A stretch of DNA of 64,000 bases from Olsenella uli DSM 7084 (GTDB lineage: Bacteria > Actinomycetota > Coriobacteriia > Coriobacteriales > Atopobiaceae), in the NCBI RefSeq assembly GCF_000143845.1, contig NC_014363.1, positions 1,163,186-1,227,185 of the forward strand, in the 5' to 3' direction. The first letter of the stretch is position 1, and each line of letters begins with the position of its first letter. A program made the translations under genes and the position numbers. Below are positions 1 through 9,129 of this stretch, piece after piece. Below the pieces are notes generated by a model. That model was not told the origin of the DNA and searched no databases. It was given only the letters and a program-made list of their open reading frames with translations.

Positions 1-2364
1 GGCGGCGGAGACGGAGCCGTCGGAGTAGGTGGTGCCGGCAAGGCGGCCACCGGCGTCGGCCAAGGTGATGGCGCCCTGCGGACCATGCGTGGAGACGGAG
101 ATCTGGCACATGTAGAGCGGCTTGCCCATGTAGGACTTGCAGGCCGGGACAAGCTTCTTCATGAGGATCTCGTAGTCGACCATGAGGCTGTCGACGTAGG
201 GGTCGGCGTTGCCGAACTTGGGGGCGTTCACGCAGTCGAAGAAGATCTTCTCGTACTTGGGAGCATCCTCGGTGGCCTCGCGATGGTCGGGCGAGAACAC
301 GCCGGTCTCGAAGGCGGTCTTGAACCCGAAGTTGTTGAGGAGGGCGTCGGTCATCTCCTCGATGGTGTACTTCTTCTCGTCATAGACATTCTTCTTCAGC
401 GATGCCATGGCGTTGATGAAGGTGACGGTGCCGCAGGATTCGAAGTTGATGGTGGCGTTATAGCGGCAGCCCATGTTGGAGAGCGTCTGGCCCTTGGCGA
501 AGCAGTCGGGCTTCAGCAGGGAGGCGACGGTCGGCGGGTTGATCTTGCGCCAGATGTCCATCTGGATGTTGTTGACCCTGTTGGAGATCTCGAGGAGCTC
601 CTCCATGTAGGCGCTCCAGACATCCCAGACGTCCTGGAGGGTCTCGAGCTTGTTGTTGTGGGGCTCGAAGACCTGGATGCCGGTCCGCACGTCACGTCCG
701 TTGGTGAGGACGAGCTCGAGCATCTTGGGCAGTCCGGTGAAGTGGATTCCGGTGCCAGCGGTGGGACCAGCGCCACCAGGAACCATGGTGACCTTGCCGT
801 CATAGTGCAGCGGCAGGAAGGTCCCGGGAGAGGACTCGAGGCAGCCGCCGAGCATCCAGGCGCGGGCGTCCTCGACGGTCATGTCCTCGTCGTGGTAGTT
901 GCGGAGCATGTAGTTCATGCCGGTCTGGTTGTTCATCCACGCGGGGTAGCCCATGCCACCCTTGCAGCAGCGGGCGGCCTTCATGAGGAAGTCCTCGGGG
1001 GTCTTCTCGTCATAGAGGACGGAGAGCGTGGGCTGGGTGGTCTTGCCGCGCGTGCCGGCCTCGACGATGAGGTACTCGAGCGGGGTCACGGCGGTCAGGC
1101 CGTCAAGGCCCAGGCCACCAAGGCCAAGGTTGTTGAAGGTGTTGCCCGAGAGAACGCCACCGGTGACGCCAGAGGAGGCGAAGCACTCGATCGAGGTGAT
1201 CTTGATGCGGTAGAGCTCGAGCAGCTCGATGGCGTCTTCCTCGGTGATCTTGCCCTCGCGGAGATCCTTGGCGTAGAACGGCTGCAGGACCTGGCCGATG
1301 CGGCCGATGGACTGACCGGACTGGGGGTCCTCGTTGACGACGGCGAGGTGGAGCAGGAAGGTGAGCTGAAGGGCCTCGCGGAAGCTGGAGGGCTGCTTGT
1401 GAGCAATGTTGTGCATCACGACAGCGATATCCTCGTAATCCTTCTTCTGCTGGGGGTCGGTCTCGAGCTCAGCCTGGAAGGTGGCCCTCTTGGCATAGTT
1501 CTCGGCCCACTGGATGAGGCCCTTGATGATCTCCTTCATGGCGATGTAGTAGTAGCCACGGCTCATGCCGAGGACGCCGTCGCCGTTGTCAGCCTCGCCC
1601 AGGAGATCGGCGATCTTCTCGTCGCACATCTCAAGCAGGCGGTCAAAGCCGTACTCGAGAGGCATGTAGTAGTTCATGACCTCGCGGCCCTGAGGGATGG
1701 CCCAGGAGTCGAACATGACCAGGACGGTGTCGCGATAGCTCTTGTACTTGTAGTAATCAGGGATCATCGCAGAGTACTCGGCGGTCTTGACCTCGACGGA
1801 GTTGGTCATCCAGTAACGGGCGACCTTGACGAGGACGGGGATCTCCTCCTTGCGCAGACCGAACTTCTGGGCGATGGAGACGACGTTGCCGAAAGACTTG
1901 GTGACGTTGCCACCGCCGGCACCGACCTGGGAGACGCTGTCGGCGGCGGAGAGGGCGGGGGCGTCGGCCTGGGCGAGAAGGGCCTCGGCCTGGGCGTTGA
2001 AGAAGGAGGCGTCGACCCAGGGGAAGCAGAAGGCGCCACGCCAGTTCTTGGTCTTGTTCATGACGAGGAGCTCACCCGGCCAGATGGTCGGAGTCATGTG
2101 CGAGAGGGCCGCTGCCTCGGACTTGGCGCGGCGGATCTCGGGAAGGTCGCCGTCGTTCTGCCACCAAGTGCGGTTGTACCAGTACGGATACTCCATGTCG
2201 ATGGTGTTCTTCAGGACATAGTAGATGTCCATGAGCTTGGTGAAACGCGGAGACGGATCAGGAATGGGCTCCTCGGAGTAATCCTCCATGGCGTCGACGT
2301 CCAAGGAGCGGAAGCGATTCCTGTCCTCAAGGATCTCGTTGATCTTTGCCTGTTTGCTATCCAC
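1..2364 (-). CDS. Glycyl radical arylacetate decarboxylase, large subunit (C-terminus beyond window)
   Basis: Resembles the glycyl radical decarboxylases of arylacetates: 4-hydroxyphenylacetate decarboxylase (p-cresol), indoleacetate decarboxylase (skatole) and the broader arylacetate decarboxylase. These act in the anaerobic cytoplasm on end products of aromatic amino-acid fermentation. 788 codons are visible. The last ~110 residues, which would hold the glycyl radical loop, lie beyond the left edge. Seen: a GGCLE motif with the presumed thiyl Cys508 and Glu510, then His541, Glu642 (NFESCGTV) and a late STHGPQG motif. C508/E510/H541/E642 have the same spacing as C503/E505/H536/E637 of the Clostridium scatologenes enzyme as I remember it. 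The GTG start at 2364 was chosen because GAGGGGG lies 7 nt upstream. The small subunit and the activating enzyme are not in the window and could lie downstream to the left. Family assignment is firm; substrate is not. Confidence 0.85.
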   Translation of the reverse strand, partial: MDSKQAKINEILEDRNRFRSLDVDAMEDYSEEPIPDPSPRFTKLMDIYYVLKNTIDMEYPYWYNRTWWQNDGDLPEIRRAKSEAAALSHMTPTIWPGELLVMNKTKNWRGAFCFPWVDASFFNAQAEALLAQADAPALSAADSVSQVGAGGGNVTKSFGNVVSIAQKFGLRKEEIPVLVKVARYWMTNSVEVKTAEYSAMIPDYYKYKSYRDTVLVMFDSWAIPQGREVMNYYMPLEYGFDRLLEMCDEKIADLLGEADNGDGVLGMSRGYYYIAMKEIIKGLIQWAENYAKRATFQAELETDPQQKKDYEDIAVVMHNIAHKQPSSFREALQLTFLLHLAVVNEDPQSGQSIGRIGQVLQPFYAKDLREGKITEEDAIELLELYRIKITSIECFASSGVTGGVLSGNTFNNLGLGGLGLDGLTAVTPLEYLIVEAGTRGKTTQPTLSVLYDEKTPEDFLMKAARCCKGGMGYPAWMNNQTGMNYMLRNYHDEDMTVEDARAWMLGGCLESSPGTFLPLHYDGKVTMVPGGAGPTAGTGIHFTGLPKMLELVLTNGRDVRTGIQVFEPHNNKLETLQDVWDVWSAYMEELLEISNRVNNIQMDIWRKINPPTVASLLKPDCFAKGQTLSNMGCRYNATINFESCGTVTFINAMASLKKNVYDEKKYTIEEMTDALLNNFGFKTAFETGVFSPDHREATEDAPKYEKIFFDCVNAPKFGNADPYVDSLMVDYEILMKKLVPACKSYMGKPLYMCQISVSTHGPQGAITLADAGGRLAGTTYSDGSVSAA

Positions 2365-2925
2365 TTTCTTACCCCCTCAAAACTTGCACCAGCAACGAAA
2401 TGCCAAGATGCCGATGGCGTCCCATGCCCTTCACCCCCCTAGTCCGGCGCCATCGTACGCACCAACGGTCAGCCGACGGGCTGACCCAAAACCTCGAAAG
2501 AGCAGCGTGCATGCCGCCCTTCATACATAAAATAAGAACTTAAATTTCCCTCTCGTCACTGGCTGCCAGTCTACGTTCCCAAATTTGCGTAATGTAGGGC
2601 AAATTGCACAGATTGATACGGCCTGAAGTTAGATAATGTAAACATTATTCATTTTTATGGCATCTGCCTGCTCTTTATTTGAAAGCCTCGGATTACTTGC
2701 CAGAGTGAAATTTGCACATTAGCTTATTTCGCTGCGCTAAACGGTACTTTTCGAACGACGGGCGGTAAGCGTCGATCACTTCCTAAGATGCATTTCGGAG
2801 CAGCCGCCCCGCCACAGGGGGCTTCGATCGTCCGCCTGGCAACCGCTTGGATTGCCTCTCCCCCGGCACGTATATACTCAGGGGGCCTTCCTTTGAGAGG
2901 CCCATCGTCAGAAAAGGAGACAGGC
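2365..2925. promoter_or_regulatory. Divergent control region between decarboxylase and TPR gene
   Basis: 561 bases without a convincing gene. About 2530-2760 is visibly AT-rich against the surrounding DNA. It holds a perfect palindrome at 2633-2648 (ATAATGT AA ACATTAT), a plausible operator for the decarboxylase. For the rightward TPR gene, TATACT at 2873-2878 is a good -10 element with TTG-containing sequence 15-20 bases upstream. No transcript data, so element assignments are inference. Confidence 0.45.
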
Positions 2926-3831
2926 GTGCCGAATTCCCTCGAGATGATCGACGAGGCCTGGGAGCGCTTTCGCAGGGAGCCCGAGAGGCTCGAGACCTAT
3001 CTTGCCGAGCTGCTTGACAAGATCGAGCGGGAGCGGGGTGCCGTCTCACCTGACTTCGTGACCGTCTCCAACGAGCTCGGGTCCTTCTACCGCACACATG
3101 CCATGTACGAGAAGGGCGAAGAGGCCTTCCTGCGCGCCCTCTCCTCGATAGAGCGGCTGGTGGGGCGCGGCGACTACTATGCCATCTGCATGGGCAACCT
3201 TGGCGAGCTCTATCGCCTTTGGGGCAGGCCCGAGGATGCGGGGCGCTGCCTTGACATCGCCGAGACCTGCTTCGAGGACAAGGGTTCGGCCGAGTTTGCC
3301 GCCTGCCTCAACTACCGCGGGCACCTCTGCTCCACCATGGGACGTCTAGAGGACGCCCGCAGGCACTACAGGCATGCCCTTGAGCTGGTGTCGGCCATCG
3401 AGGGGCACGAGTACGAGGTGGAAGCAGCCCTTGGCAACCTCGCGAGCGCCTGCGAGGCCTTGGGAGACTATGAGGAGGCCTACGGGCTGCTGCTTCGTGC
3501 CAAGGCCTTCTATGATGACGGGGCGCTTGCCCCGCGGGCGCACTACGTGTCGCTCCTCAACAGCATCGCCCTGGCCCTCGAACGGCTTGGGAGGGACGGG
3601 GAGGCGCGCGAGGTCTACCTCGAGGAGATCGATGCCATGCGGACAACGCCCGTGAGCCCTGTCGACGCTGCCGTGTCCTTTGCCAACGCAGGGGACTTCT
3701 TCCACCGGACGGGCGACACCAGTCGGCTCGCGCAGATCAAAGACGAGCTCGGGCACATTGCCGCGACGCCTGGCATAGGGGACAACCACATCGTGCTGAG
3801 GTCGCTCGAGAGGGCGAGAGCCTGGGAATAG
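2926..3831 (+). CDS. Tetratricopeptide repeat protein, function unknown
   Basis: 301 residues, almost entirely helical repeats. At least five TPR-like units follow one another, around residues 43-76, 82-118, 122-158, 163-200 and 205-240, with the usual alternation of small and bulky residues (for example ACLNYRGHLCSTMGRLEDA). No enzyme motif, signal peptide or membrane segment is visible, so a cytoplasmic scaffold or protein-binding role is likely. I chose GTG at 2926: AAGGAG lies about 7 nt upstream, and a -10 element at 2873-2878 would fall inside the reading frame if the ATG at 2788 were used. It is divergent from the glycyl radical decarboxylase across a long regulatory region. A functional link is possible but not shown. 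Confidence 0.75.
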   Translation: MPNSLEMIDEAWERFRREPERLETYLAELLDKIERERGAVSPDFVTVSNELGSFYRTHAMYEKGEEAFLRALSSIERLVGRGDYYAICMGNLGELYRLWGRPEDAGRCLDIAETCFEDKGSAEFAACLNYRGHLCSTMGRLEDARRHYRHALELVSAIEGHEYEVEAALGNLASACEALGDYEEAYGLLLRAKAFYDDGALAPRAHYVSLLNSIALALERLGRDGEAREVYLEEIDAMRTTPVSPVDAAVSFANAGDFFHRTGDTSRLAQIKDELGHIAATPGIGDNHIVLRSLERARAWE

Positions 3832-3893
3832 GGTCGCACCGCATTGGATCCGTTCGGGCCTGGGTGCCCTGGCGGTGCCCTGCGCGCCGCGAC

Positions 3894-6179
3894 CTAGCTG
3901 ATCTGGAGGCCATCGTCCTCGCAGTCAACGTGGATGACGTCACCGTCGTCCCAGTCGCCGCGAAGGATGCCCTCGCTTATCGGGTCTTCCAGCCTCTGCT
4001 GGATGACCCTGCGCAGGGAGCGGGCGCCATATTTCTCGTCTATGCCCTCCTTGGCAAGGAGCCCCTTGGCCTCCGGCGTGACCTCGATGCCCAGACCCCT
4101 ACCTCCGAGCCTCTCAAGGAGGTCGCCCAGCATGAGATCGACGATCTTGATGCCGTTCTCACCAGTGATGCGATTGAAGATGACCTGGCGGTCGATACGG
4201 TTGAGGAACTCGGGGCGGAACATCCTGGAAAGCGAGCTGGTGACGTCCTTGCGCACGGCCAGGGCGTCCGCCTCCTCGGTGGTGGGCATGAAGCCCACGG
4301 TACGGTCGCGCATGATGTCGCGGGCACCCACATTGCTGGTCATGATGACGATGGCGTTGCGGAAGTTGACCTTGCGCCCCTGGCCGTCGGTGAGCCTGCC
4401 CTCCTCAAGCACCTGCAGGAGGATGTTGAAGACGTCGGGATGGGCCTTCTCCATCTCGTCGAAGAGGATGACCGAGTATGGGTGCAGCCTCACCGCCTTG
4501 GTGAGCTGACCCCCCTCGTCGTAGCCCACGTATCCGGGAGGGGCCCCGATGAGCCTGGAGACGGCGAACTTCTCCATGTACTCGGACATGTCGAAGGTGA
4601 TGAGGGAGCCCTCGCTGCCGAAGAGGAACTCGGCCAGCGCCTTTGCCAGCTCGGTCTTACCTACGCCAGTGGGGCCCAGGAAGAGGAAGGAGCCGCCGGG
4701 ACGGCGCGGGTCGGACAGGCCGGCACGCACGCGTCGTATGGTCTTGGACACCACGGACACGGCCTCGTCCTGGCCGACCACCCTGCGCTCCAGCGCCTCC
4801 TCCATCTTGAGCAGGCGCTTGGACTGCTCCTCGGTGAGGCGGGAGACGGGCACGCCCGAGGCCTCGCTCACGATCTCGGCGACGAGGTGCTTGTCCACCA
4901 CGACGGCGCCTTCGGAAGCGAGCCCGGTCTCGCCCGCCTCGCCCATGGTGGACTCGTAGCACAGACGGGCGCCGGCGGCATCCATGACGTCGATGGCCTT
5001 GTCGGGCTGGTGGCGACCGCTGAGGTAGCGGCCGGAGAGCCCGACTGCGGACTCGAGGGCCTCGGACGTGTAGCTCACGCCGTGGAAGCTCTCGTAGCGC
5101 TCCTTCAGGCCGTCGAGGATGAGCAGGGTCTCGTCGGAGTCGGGCTCCTCTATGGTAAGGGGCTGGAACCTGCGCTCGAGGGCGGGGTCGTTGGTGAAGC
5201 GCTTGCGGTACTCGTCGATGGTGGTGGCACCGATCACCTGGATGTCGCCACGGGAGAGGGGTGGCTTCAGGATGGACCCGGCGTCCACGGAGCCCTCTCC
5301 GGCGCCGGCGCCGATGACCGAGTGAATCTCGTCGATGAAGAGGATGACGTTGCCTGCCCGCATGGCCTCCTGGATGCAGCCGCGCATGCGCCTCTCGAAG
5401 TCGCCGCGGTACTTGCTGCCCGAGACTATGCTGCCAAGGTCAAGGGTGATGATCCTGACGCCTTTGAGGTAGGAGGGAACCTTGCCGACGACGATGAGGT
5501 CGGCCAGGCCCTCGACCAGGGCGCTCTTGCCCACACCAGGGTCGCCCAGGATCAGCGGGTTGTTCTTGCGACGGCGGCCCAGGATCTGCATCAGCTGGCG
5601 CATGTCGTCCTTGCGGCCGATGACCTCGTCAAGCTCCCCCTTGGCGGCACGCTCGGTGAGGTCGGTGCCAAACTCCTCCAGGGTGCCGAAGGACGAGCCC
5701 TCGTCCTCCGAGATGCCGCTGCTGCGTATGGCCGACACGGCGGCAAGCGAATCCTCCTCGAGGATGCGACGCAGCTGGTGCATGTCCACGCCCATGGTGG
5801 ACAGGATCTGAAAGGCCAGACACTCCTCGACATCGAGGATGCCCCAGAGGATCTGTTCGGTGGAGATGAGGATGGAACGTATCTCCTCCGCATGGCGCTT
5901 CGCGTGCTCGAGAACATGGGTGGCGTTGGGGGTGTAGCTCAGGCCGAGGTAACCCGCATGCTGGCTTGCAAGCTCGCCGTCCGTCCTGGACAGGGCGGCC
6001 ATGACGCTGCCATAGCGCACCCCGAAGGCGCCAAGGACGCTTGAGGCGGCGCCCTCGTCCCGTAGGAGCGAGAGGAGCAGGTGCTCAGAGCCCACAAGAT
6101 GCTGGCCGAGCGAGCTTGCGATCTCTCTGGACCGCGCCATCGCCTGTTCGGCACCGTTGGTCAGGTTGCTGAGTCTCAT
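3894..6179 (-). CDS. clpC: Clp family AAA+ unfoldase, ClpC/ClpA type lacking the M-domain
   Basis: 761-residue double-ring AAA+ unfoldase that would feed proteins to ClpP. The order is two Clp_N repeats (about 1-140), D1 with Walker A GDPGVGKS (212-219) and Walker B FIDEIH, then D2 with Walker A GPTGVGKT (502-509) and the GYVGYDEGG pore loop. VGF at 628-630 sits where the ClpP-docking tripeptide is found, so pairing with ClpP is likely. The segment between D1 and D2 (about 405-450) is too short for the ~50-residue coiled-coil M-domain of ClpC, which gives a ClpA-like layout. ATG at 6179 is preceded by GGAGG at 6-7 nt and begins the Clp_N domain; an upstream in-frame ATG at 6260 has no such support. 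Divergent from the Crp-like regulator. Confidence 0.9.
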   Translation of the reverse strand: MRLSNLTNGAEQAMARSREIASSLGQHLVGSEHLLLSLLRDEGAASSVLGAFGVRYGSVMAALSRTDGELASQHAGYLGLSYTPNATHVLEHAKRHAEEIRSILISTEQILWGILDVEECLAFQILSTMGVDMHQLRRILEEDSLAAVSAIRSSGISEDEGSSFGTLEEFGTDLTERAAKGELDEVIGRKDDMRQLMQILGRRRKNNPLILGDPGVGKSALVEGLADLIVVGKVPSYLKGVRIITLDLGSIVSGSKYRGDFERRMRGCIQEAMRAGNVILFIDEIHSVIGAGAGEGSVDAGSILKPPLSRGDIQVIGATTIDEYRKRFTNDPALERRFQPLTIEEPDSDETLLILDGLKERYESFHGVSYTSEALESAVGLSGRYLSGRHQPDKAIDVMDAAGARLCYESTMGEAGETGLASEGAVVVDKHLVAEIVSEASGVPVSRLTEEQSKRLLKMEEALERRVVGQDEAVSVVSKTIRRVRAGLSDPRRPGGSFLFLGPTGVGKTELAKALAEFLFGSEGSLITFDMSEYMEKFAVSRLIGAPPGYVGYDEGGQLTKAVRLHPYSVILFDEMEKAHPDVFNILLQVLEEGRLTDGQGRKVNFRNAIVIMTSNVGARDIMRDRTVGFMPTTEEADALAVRKDVTSSLSRMFRPEFLNRIDRQVIFNRITGENGIKIVDLMLGDLLERLGGRGLGIEVTPEAKGLLAKEGIDEKYGARSLRRVIQQRLEDPISEGILRGDWDDGDVIHVDCEDDGLQIS

Positions 6180-6376
6180 TTGGGCCTCCTGGTTGGGCAC
6201 GCTTTCGTCAATTATGGGGCTACGGAAGTCTCGCACGCGGCAAAGGGATGCAAGTTGCACCGTTCGGCTGGCCAGAGGAAGCGTTTGTGGCTATGTTAGT
6301 GAGGGATTGTCTTGAGCCTGGATATCCTATGCAGGATGAGCGCGTCGTGCACCAGCCCAAACAAGGAGGATGGGAG

Positions 6377-7042
6377 GTGGCCTTGGAGTTCAAGGAAACT
6401 CAGATATATCCGTTCATTGCGGGACACCCGGATGGCTACAGGCTGATTCATGTCGAGAAGGGCACGAACTTCTGCCCCGCGTACGACAATAGCTATCCGA
6501 TCTGGTACCTGGTCTCGGGAGTGGTGGATGACTGTGCCACCTCGCACAGGGGACGCACCATCATCGTCGACACCAACTTCGATGACGAGTTCACGGGGCA
6601 CCTGAGCAACCACTACGGGCAGAACTTCTATTGCTCGTCCATCGCACGGACGCCCTGCGACCTCGTGAGGATATCGCCCAGGTTCTTCAACGAGACGCTG
6701 ATGAAGGATCCGGGCTTTCGCATGCTCTTCTATTTCAAGACCAGCGTCCGACTGTACGAGATGTTCAAGCTCAACCTGACGTACGACCTCTTCAGCGACA
6801 AGAGGGTCTTCTCGTACTGGCTCATGGAGAACGCACGGGATGGCGTATGCGAGATCTCCAGCGCGAGCACCACCAGCAAGAAGCTGAAGATGAGTCGGCG
6901 TAACTTCTACAACATACTTTCCAAGCTCAAGGAATACGGGATAATAGAGCGCTCGTCCCCCAATGAAATCACAATCATTGACCAGGACGCACTTGAGGAG
7001 CTGGCCGCACCCGTGTCAGCCTTCATGAACAACGAGCTCTGA
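6377..7042 (+). CDS. Crp/Fnr-like transcriptional regulator
   Basis: 221 residues. The N-terminal ~140 residues look like a cyclic-nucleotide-binding-type beta barrel. A long dimerisation helix follows (around LMKDPGFRMLFYFKTSVRLYE), and the C-terminal ~70 residues form a winged helix with recognition region LKMSRRNFYNILSKLKEYGI. No cluster of four cysteines as in Fnr is seen. Only Cys residues near the start and middle are present, so an Fe-S sensor is not supported. GTG at 6377 is preferred: AAGGAGG at 6363-6369 stands 7 nt upstream and the resulting length suits the family. An ATG at 6293 in the same frame lacks a clear ribosome site. Divergent from clpC; its targets are unknown. Confidence 0.75.
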   Translation: MALEFKETQIYPFIAGHPDGYRLIHVEKGTNFCPAYDNSYPIWYLVSGVVDDCATSHRGRTIIVDTNFDDEFTGHLSNHYGQNFYCSSIARTPCDLVRISPRFFNETLMKDPGFRMLFYFKTSVRLYEMFKLNLTYDLFSDKRVFSYWLMENARDGVCEISSASTTSKKLKMSRRNFYNILSKLKEYGIIERSSPNEITIIDQDALEELAAPVSAFMNNEL

Positions 7043-7062
7043 CGGTACCCTGGCGCGCCACG

Positions 7063-7093
7063 CGCAGTCTGTGCATCCCATGCACAGACTGCG
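7063..7093. repeat. 14-bp perfect inverted repeat with 3-nt loop
   Basis: Arms at 7063-7076 and 7080-7093 (CGCAGTCTGTGCAT and its exact complement) around CCC. No T-tract follows on either strand within 10 bases. It lies 20 bases after the Crp-like gene and 54 bases before the trigger-factor-like gene. It could be a factor-independent RNA hairpin, a processing site or an operator. Confidence 0.8.
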
Positions 7094-7147
7094 ACGACGG
7101 CACATGCCGATGGGAGAGACGAGAGAACGCCCCGAAGGGAGATCGCT

Positions 7148-7759
7148 ATGACAGGCAGGTTCCGCGCCGTCCCCCGCCAGGGAGGCCTCGCCAACGTTCG
7201 CGTCAAGCTCTGTGACTACTCGGCCATCCAGCTGAGCAACGAAGACTATGCCTTGGCACGCCAGGAGGCCGAGAGTGGTCCCGAGGAGTTCCGCGACACC
7301 ATGTACGGACACTTCCTCTGCTCATACTATGTGAGAAAGGTGACCAGGCAGAGCAGCGTCAGCGTTCCCAAGCAACTTGCCAGCAGCCGTGCCATGGCCA
7401 TGGCCATGGAGATCGAGAGCCGTCTCGCGGCCGACTCGCACTCGCTCGAGGACTACTACAAGGCCATGGGCACAGACGAAAAGGGCTTCATAGCCGACCT
7501 TGAACGCGAGGCCACCGAGCAGATAAAGTCGCGGGCCGTCCTCCTCGCCATCGCCCGTGCCGAAGGCATAGACGCCACCGACGAGGAGTACGCCAGGGAG
7601 GTCGAGCGTCTCTCCACACGCTATCCCCTCTCACGTGAGGAGCTTGAGCGATTCCTCCAAAAGGGCGGCGAGGCCACGGTGGTGCGCGAGGACATCGCCA
7701 TTGAGAAGGCGTCGAGGCTCGTAACCCAGCTCATGCTGAGGCACGCCCCCAAGGACTGA
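7148..7759 (+). CDS. Orphan trigger-factor C-terminal domain protein
   Basis: 203 residues that match only the C-terminal chaperone arms of trigger factor. The stretch from about residue 105 (LEREATEQIKSRAVLLAIA) through PLSREELERFL to the terminal helix has the Trigger_C pattern. The ribosome-binding N-domain with its GFRxGxxP signature and the FKBP-type prolyl isomerase domain are absent; the first ~60 residues are unlike them. No signal peptide. ATG at 7148 has AGGGAG about 6 nt upstream and the frame is clean, so this is not simply a broken 5' end of a full-length gene visible here. It may be a stand-alone holdase/chaperone. A complete tig gene elsewhere is expected but cannot be checked here. 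Confidence 0.7.
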   Translation: MTGRFRAVPRQGGLANVRVKLCDYSAIQLSNEDYALARQEAESGPEEFRDTMYGHFLCSYYVRKVTRQSSVSVPKQLASSRAMAMAMEIESRLAADSHSLEDYYKAMGTDEKGFIADLEREATEQIKSRAVLLAIARAEGIDATDEEYAREVERLSTRYPLSREELERFLQKGGEATVVREDIAIEKASRLVTQLMLRHAPKD

Positions 7760-7936
7760 GCGCGCTCCCTCGGGAGGCGGGTGCGGGAGAGGCGCCGCTG
7801 CCCCGGTATAGGCCAGCCCAAGGGCGGTGTGGTCGGGTCACCCTGCCAGTGGCCGGACTCATGGGAGGCGAGGGAGACTTCCCTGCGATAGAATTCTCTC
7901 GATGCCGTGCGTGCCCCGACCATCGCAGGAGGATCC

Positions 7937-9088
7937 ATGTCAGACGCCGTCCAGGACTTCGAGATGGAAGTTCCCGAGCCACGCCTCGAGTTCGGTGACC
8001 CCATGCCCCGCGCCTCCGAGGTCTCGCCAGACTCCGAGGCTGTTCCCAAGAGTGACCCAGCCGCATCGCTCACCCCCCAGGAACGGGAGAAGCTGTCCTC
8101 CTTCGTGGAGAAGATCGACGTCACCGACACCGCAGGCGTCCTCTCCTATGGCGTAGGATCCCAGCGCAAGGTCTCGGAGTTCTCCGAGCGGGCCCTCACG
8201 GGGGTGCGCGGGAGCAACCTGGGCGAGATCGGCGACGACATAAGCTCCCTGGTGGTCACGCTCAAGAACTTCGACCCCAAGCAGGACGAGGGTGGCCTGT
8301 TCGGCATCTTCCGCAAGGCACGGAATGGCCTGGAGGGCCTCAAGGCCCGCTACAGCGAGGTGGAAAGGAACGTGCGCTCCATATCGGAGGCACTCGAGGG
8401 CCACCAGCGGACGCTGCTCAAGGACATCTCCATGCTCGACCAGCTCTACTCCCTCAACGAGGCGTACTTCAAGGAGCTGACGATGTACGTGGTCGCCGGC
8501 AAGGAGAAGCTCGCGCAGGTACGCGAGGGCGACCTTGCGGCCCTGCAGGCGAGGGCGGCGGGGACGGGCCTCGCAGAGGACGCGCAGGCGGCCCGTGACC
8601 TCACACAGCAGTGCGACCGCTTCGAGAAGCGTATCTTTGACCTGGAGCTCACGCGCCAGGTGGCACTGCAGACGGCACCCCAGATCCGCATGGTCCAGAG
8701 CTCCGACGCGGTGATGGCCGAGAAGATCCAGTCCACCGTGGTCAACACCATCCCGCTCTGGAAGAACCAGATGGTCATCGCCCTGGGCATCGAGCATGCG
8801 ACGCAGGCCGCCCGCGCGCAGCGCGAAGTGGCGGACATGACCAACGAACTCCTCAAGAAGAACGCCGATCAGCTCAGGGTGGCGACGGTGGACGCCGCCA
8901 AGGAGGCCGAGCGCGGCGTGGTGGACATCGAGACGCTGCGGCACACCAACGAGCAGCTCATCTCCACGCTCGACGAGGTGGCCCGCGTACAGGCCGAGGG
9001 CCGCGAGCGCCGCCGCCAGGCAGAGGCCGAGCTCTCCAAGATAGAGGGCGAGCTGAAGGCCAAGCTCATCGAGGCCTCGAACTACTGA
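7937..9088 (+). CDS. telA: TelA-family toxic anion resistance protein
   Basis: 383 residues. After a poorly conserved acidic N-terminus (about 1-50) the protein is almost all alpha-helical and coiled coil, with the TelA-type core (for example LDQLYSLNEAYFKELTMYV, then VVNTIPLWKNQMVIALG). The family is named for tellurite and other toxic-anion resistance; its biochemical role is unsettled, and it is often found with XpaC-like partners. The ATG at 7937 has AGGAGG 5 nt upstream; an in-frame ATG at 7907 lies before that site. It is convergent with the XpaC-like gene, 41 bases apart. No membrane segment is seen. Confidence 0.85.
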   Translation: MSDAVQDFEMEVPEPRLEFGDPMPRASEVSPDSEAVPKSDPAASLTPQEREKLSSFVEKIDVTDTAGVLSYGVGSQRKVSEFSERALTGVRGSNLGEIGDDISSLVVTLKNFDPKQDEGGLFGIFRKARNGLEGLKARYSEVERNVRSISEALEGHQRTLLKDISMLDQLYSLNEAYFKELTMYVVAGKEKLAQVREGDLAALQARAAGTGLAEDAQAARDLTQQCDRFEKRIFDLELTRQVALQTAPQIRMVQSSDAVMAEKIQSTVVNTIPLWKNQMVIALGIEHATQAARAQREVADMTNELLKKNADQLRVATVDAAKEAERGVVDIETLRHTNEQLISTLDEVARVQAEGRERRRQAEAELSKIEGELKAKLIEASNY

Positions 9089-9129
9089 GCATCCCCGCAG
9101 GTCCGGTGCGACGTCCTCGGCGCGCGGCT

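Noticed and set aside
85-2442. 785-codon plus-strand frame at the left edge
   Set aside because: Antisense to the glycyl radical decarboxylase, whose minus-strand frame is open across the edge and full of family motifs.
3864-6044. 726-codon plus-strand frame opposite clpC
   Set aside because: Antisense shadow; no ribosome site and repetitive composition.
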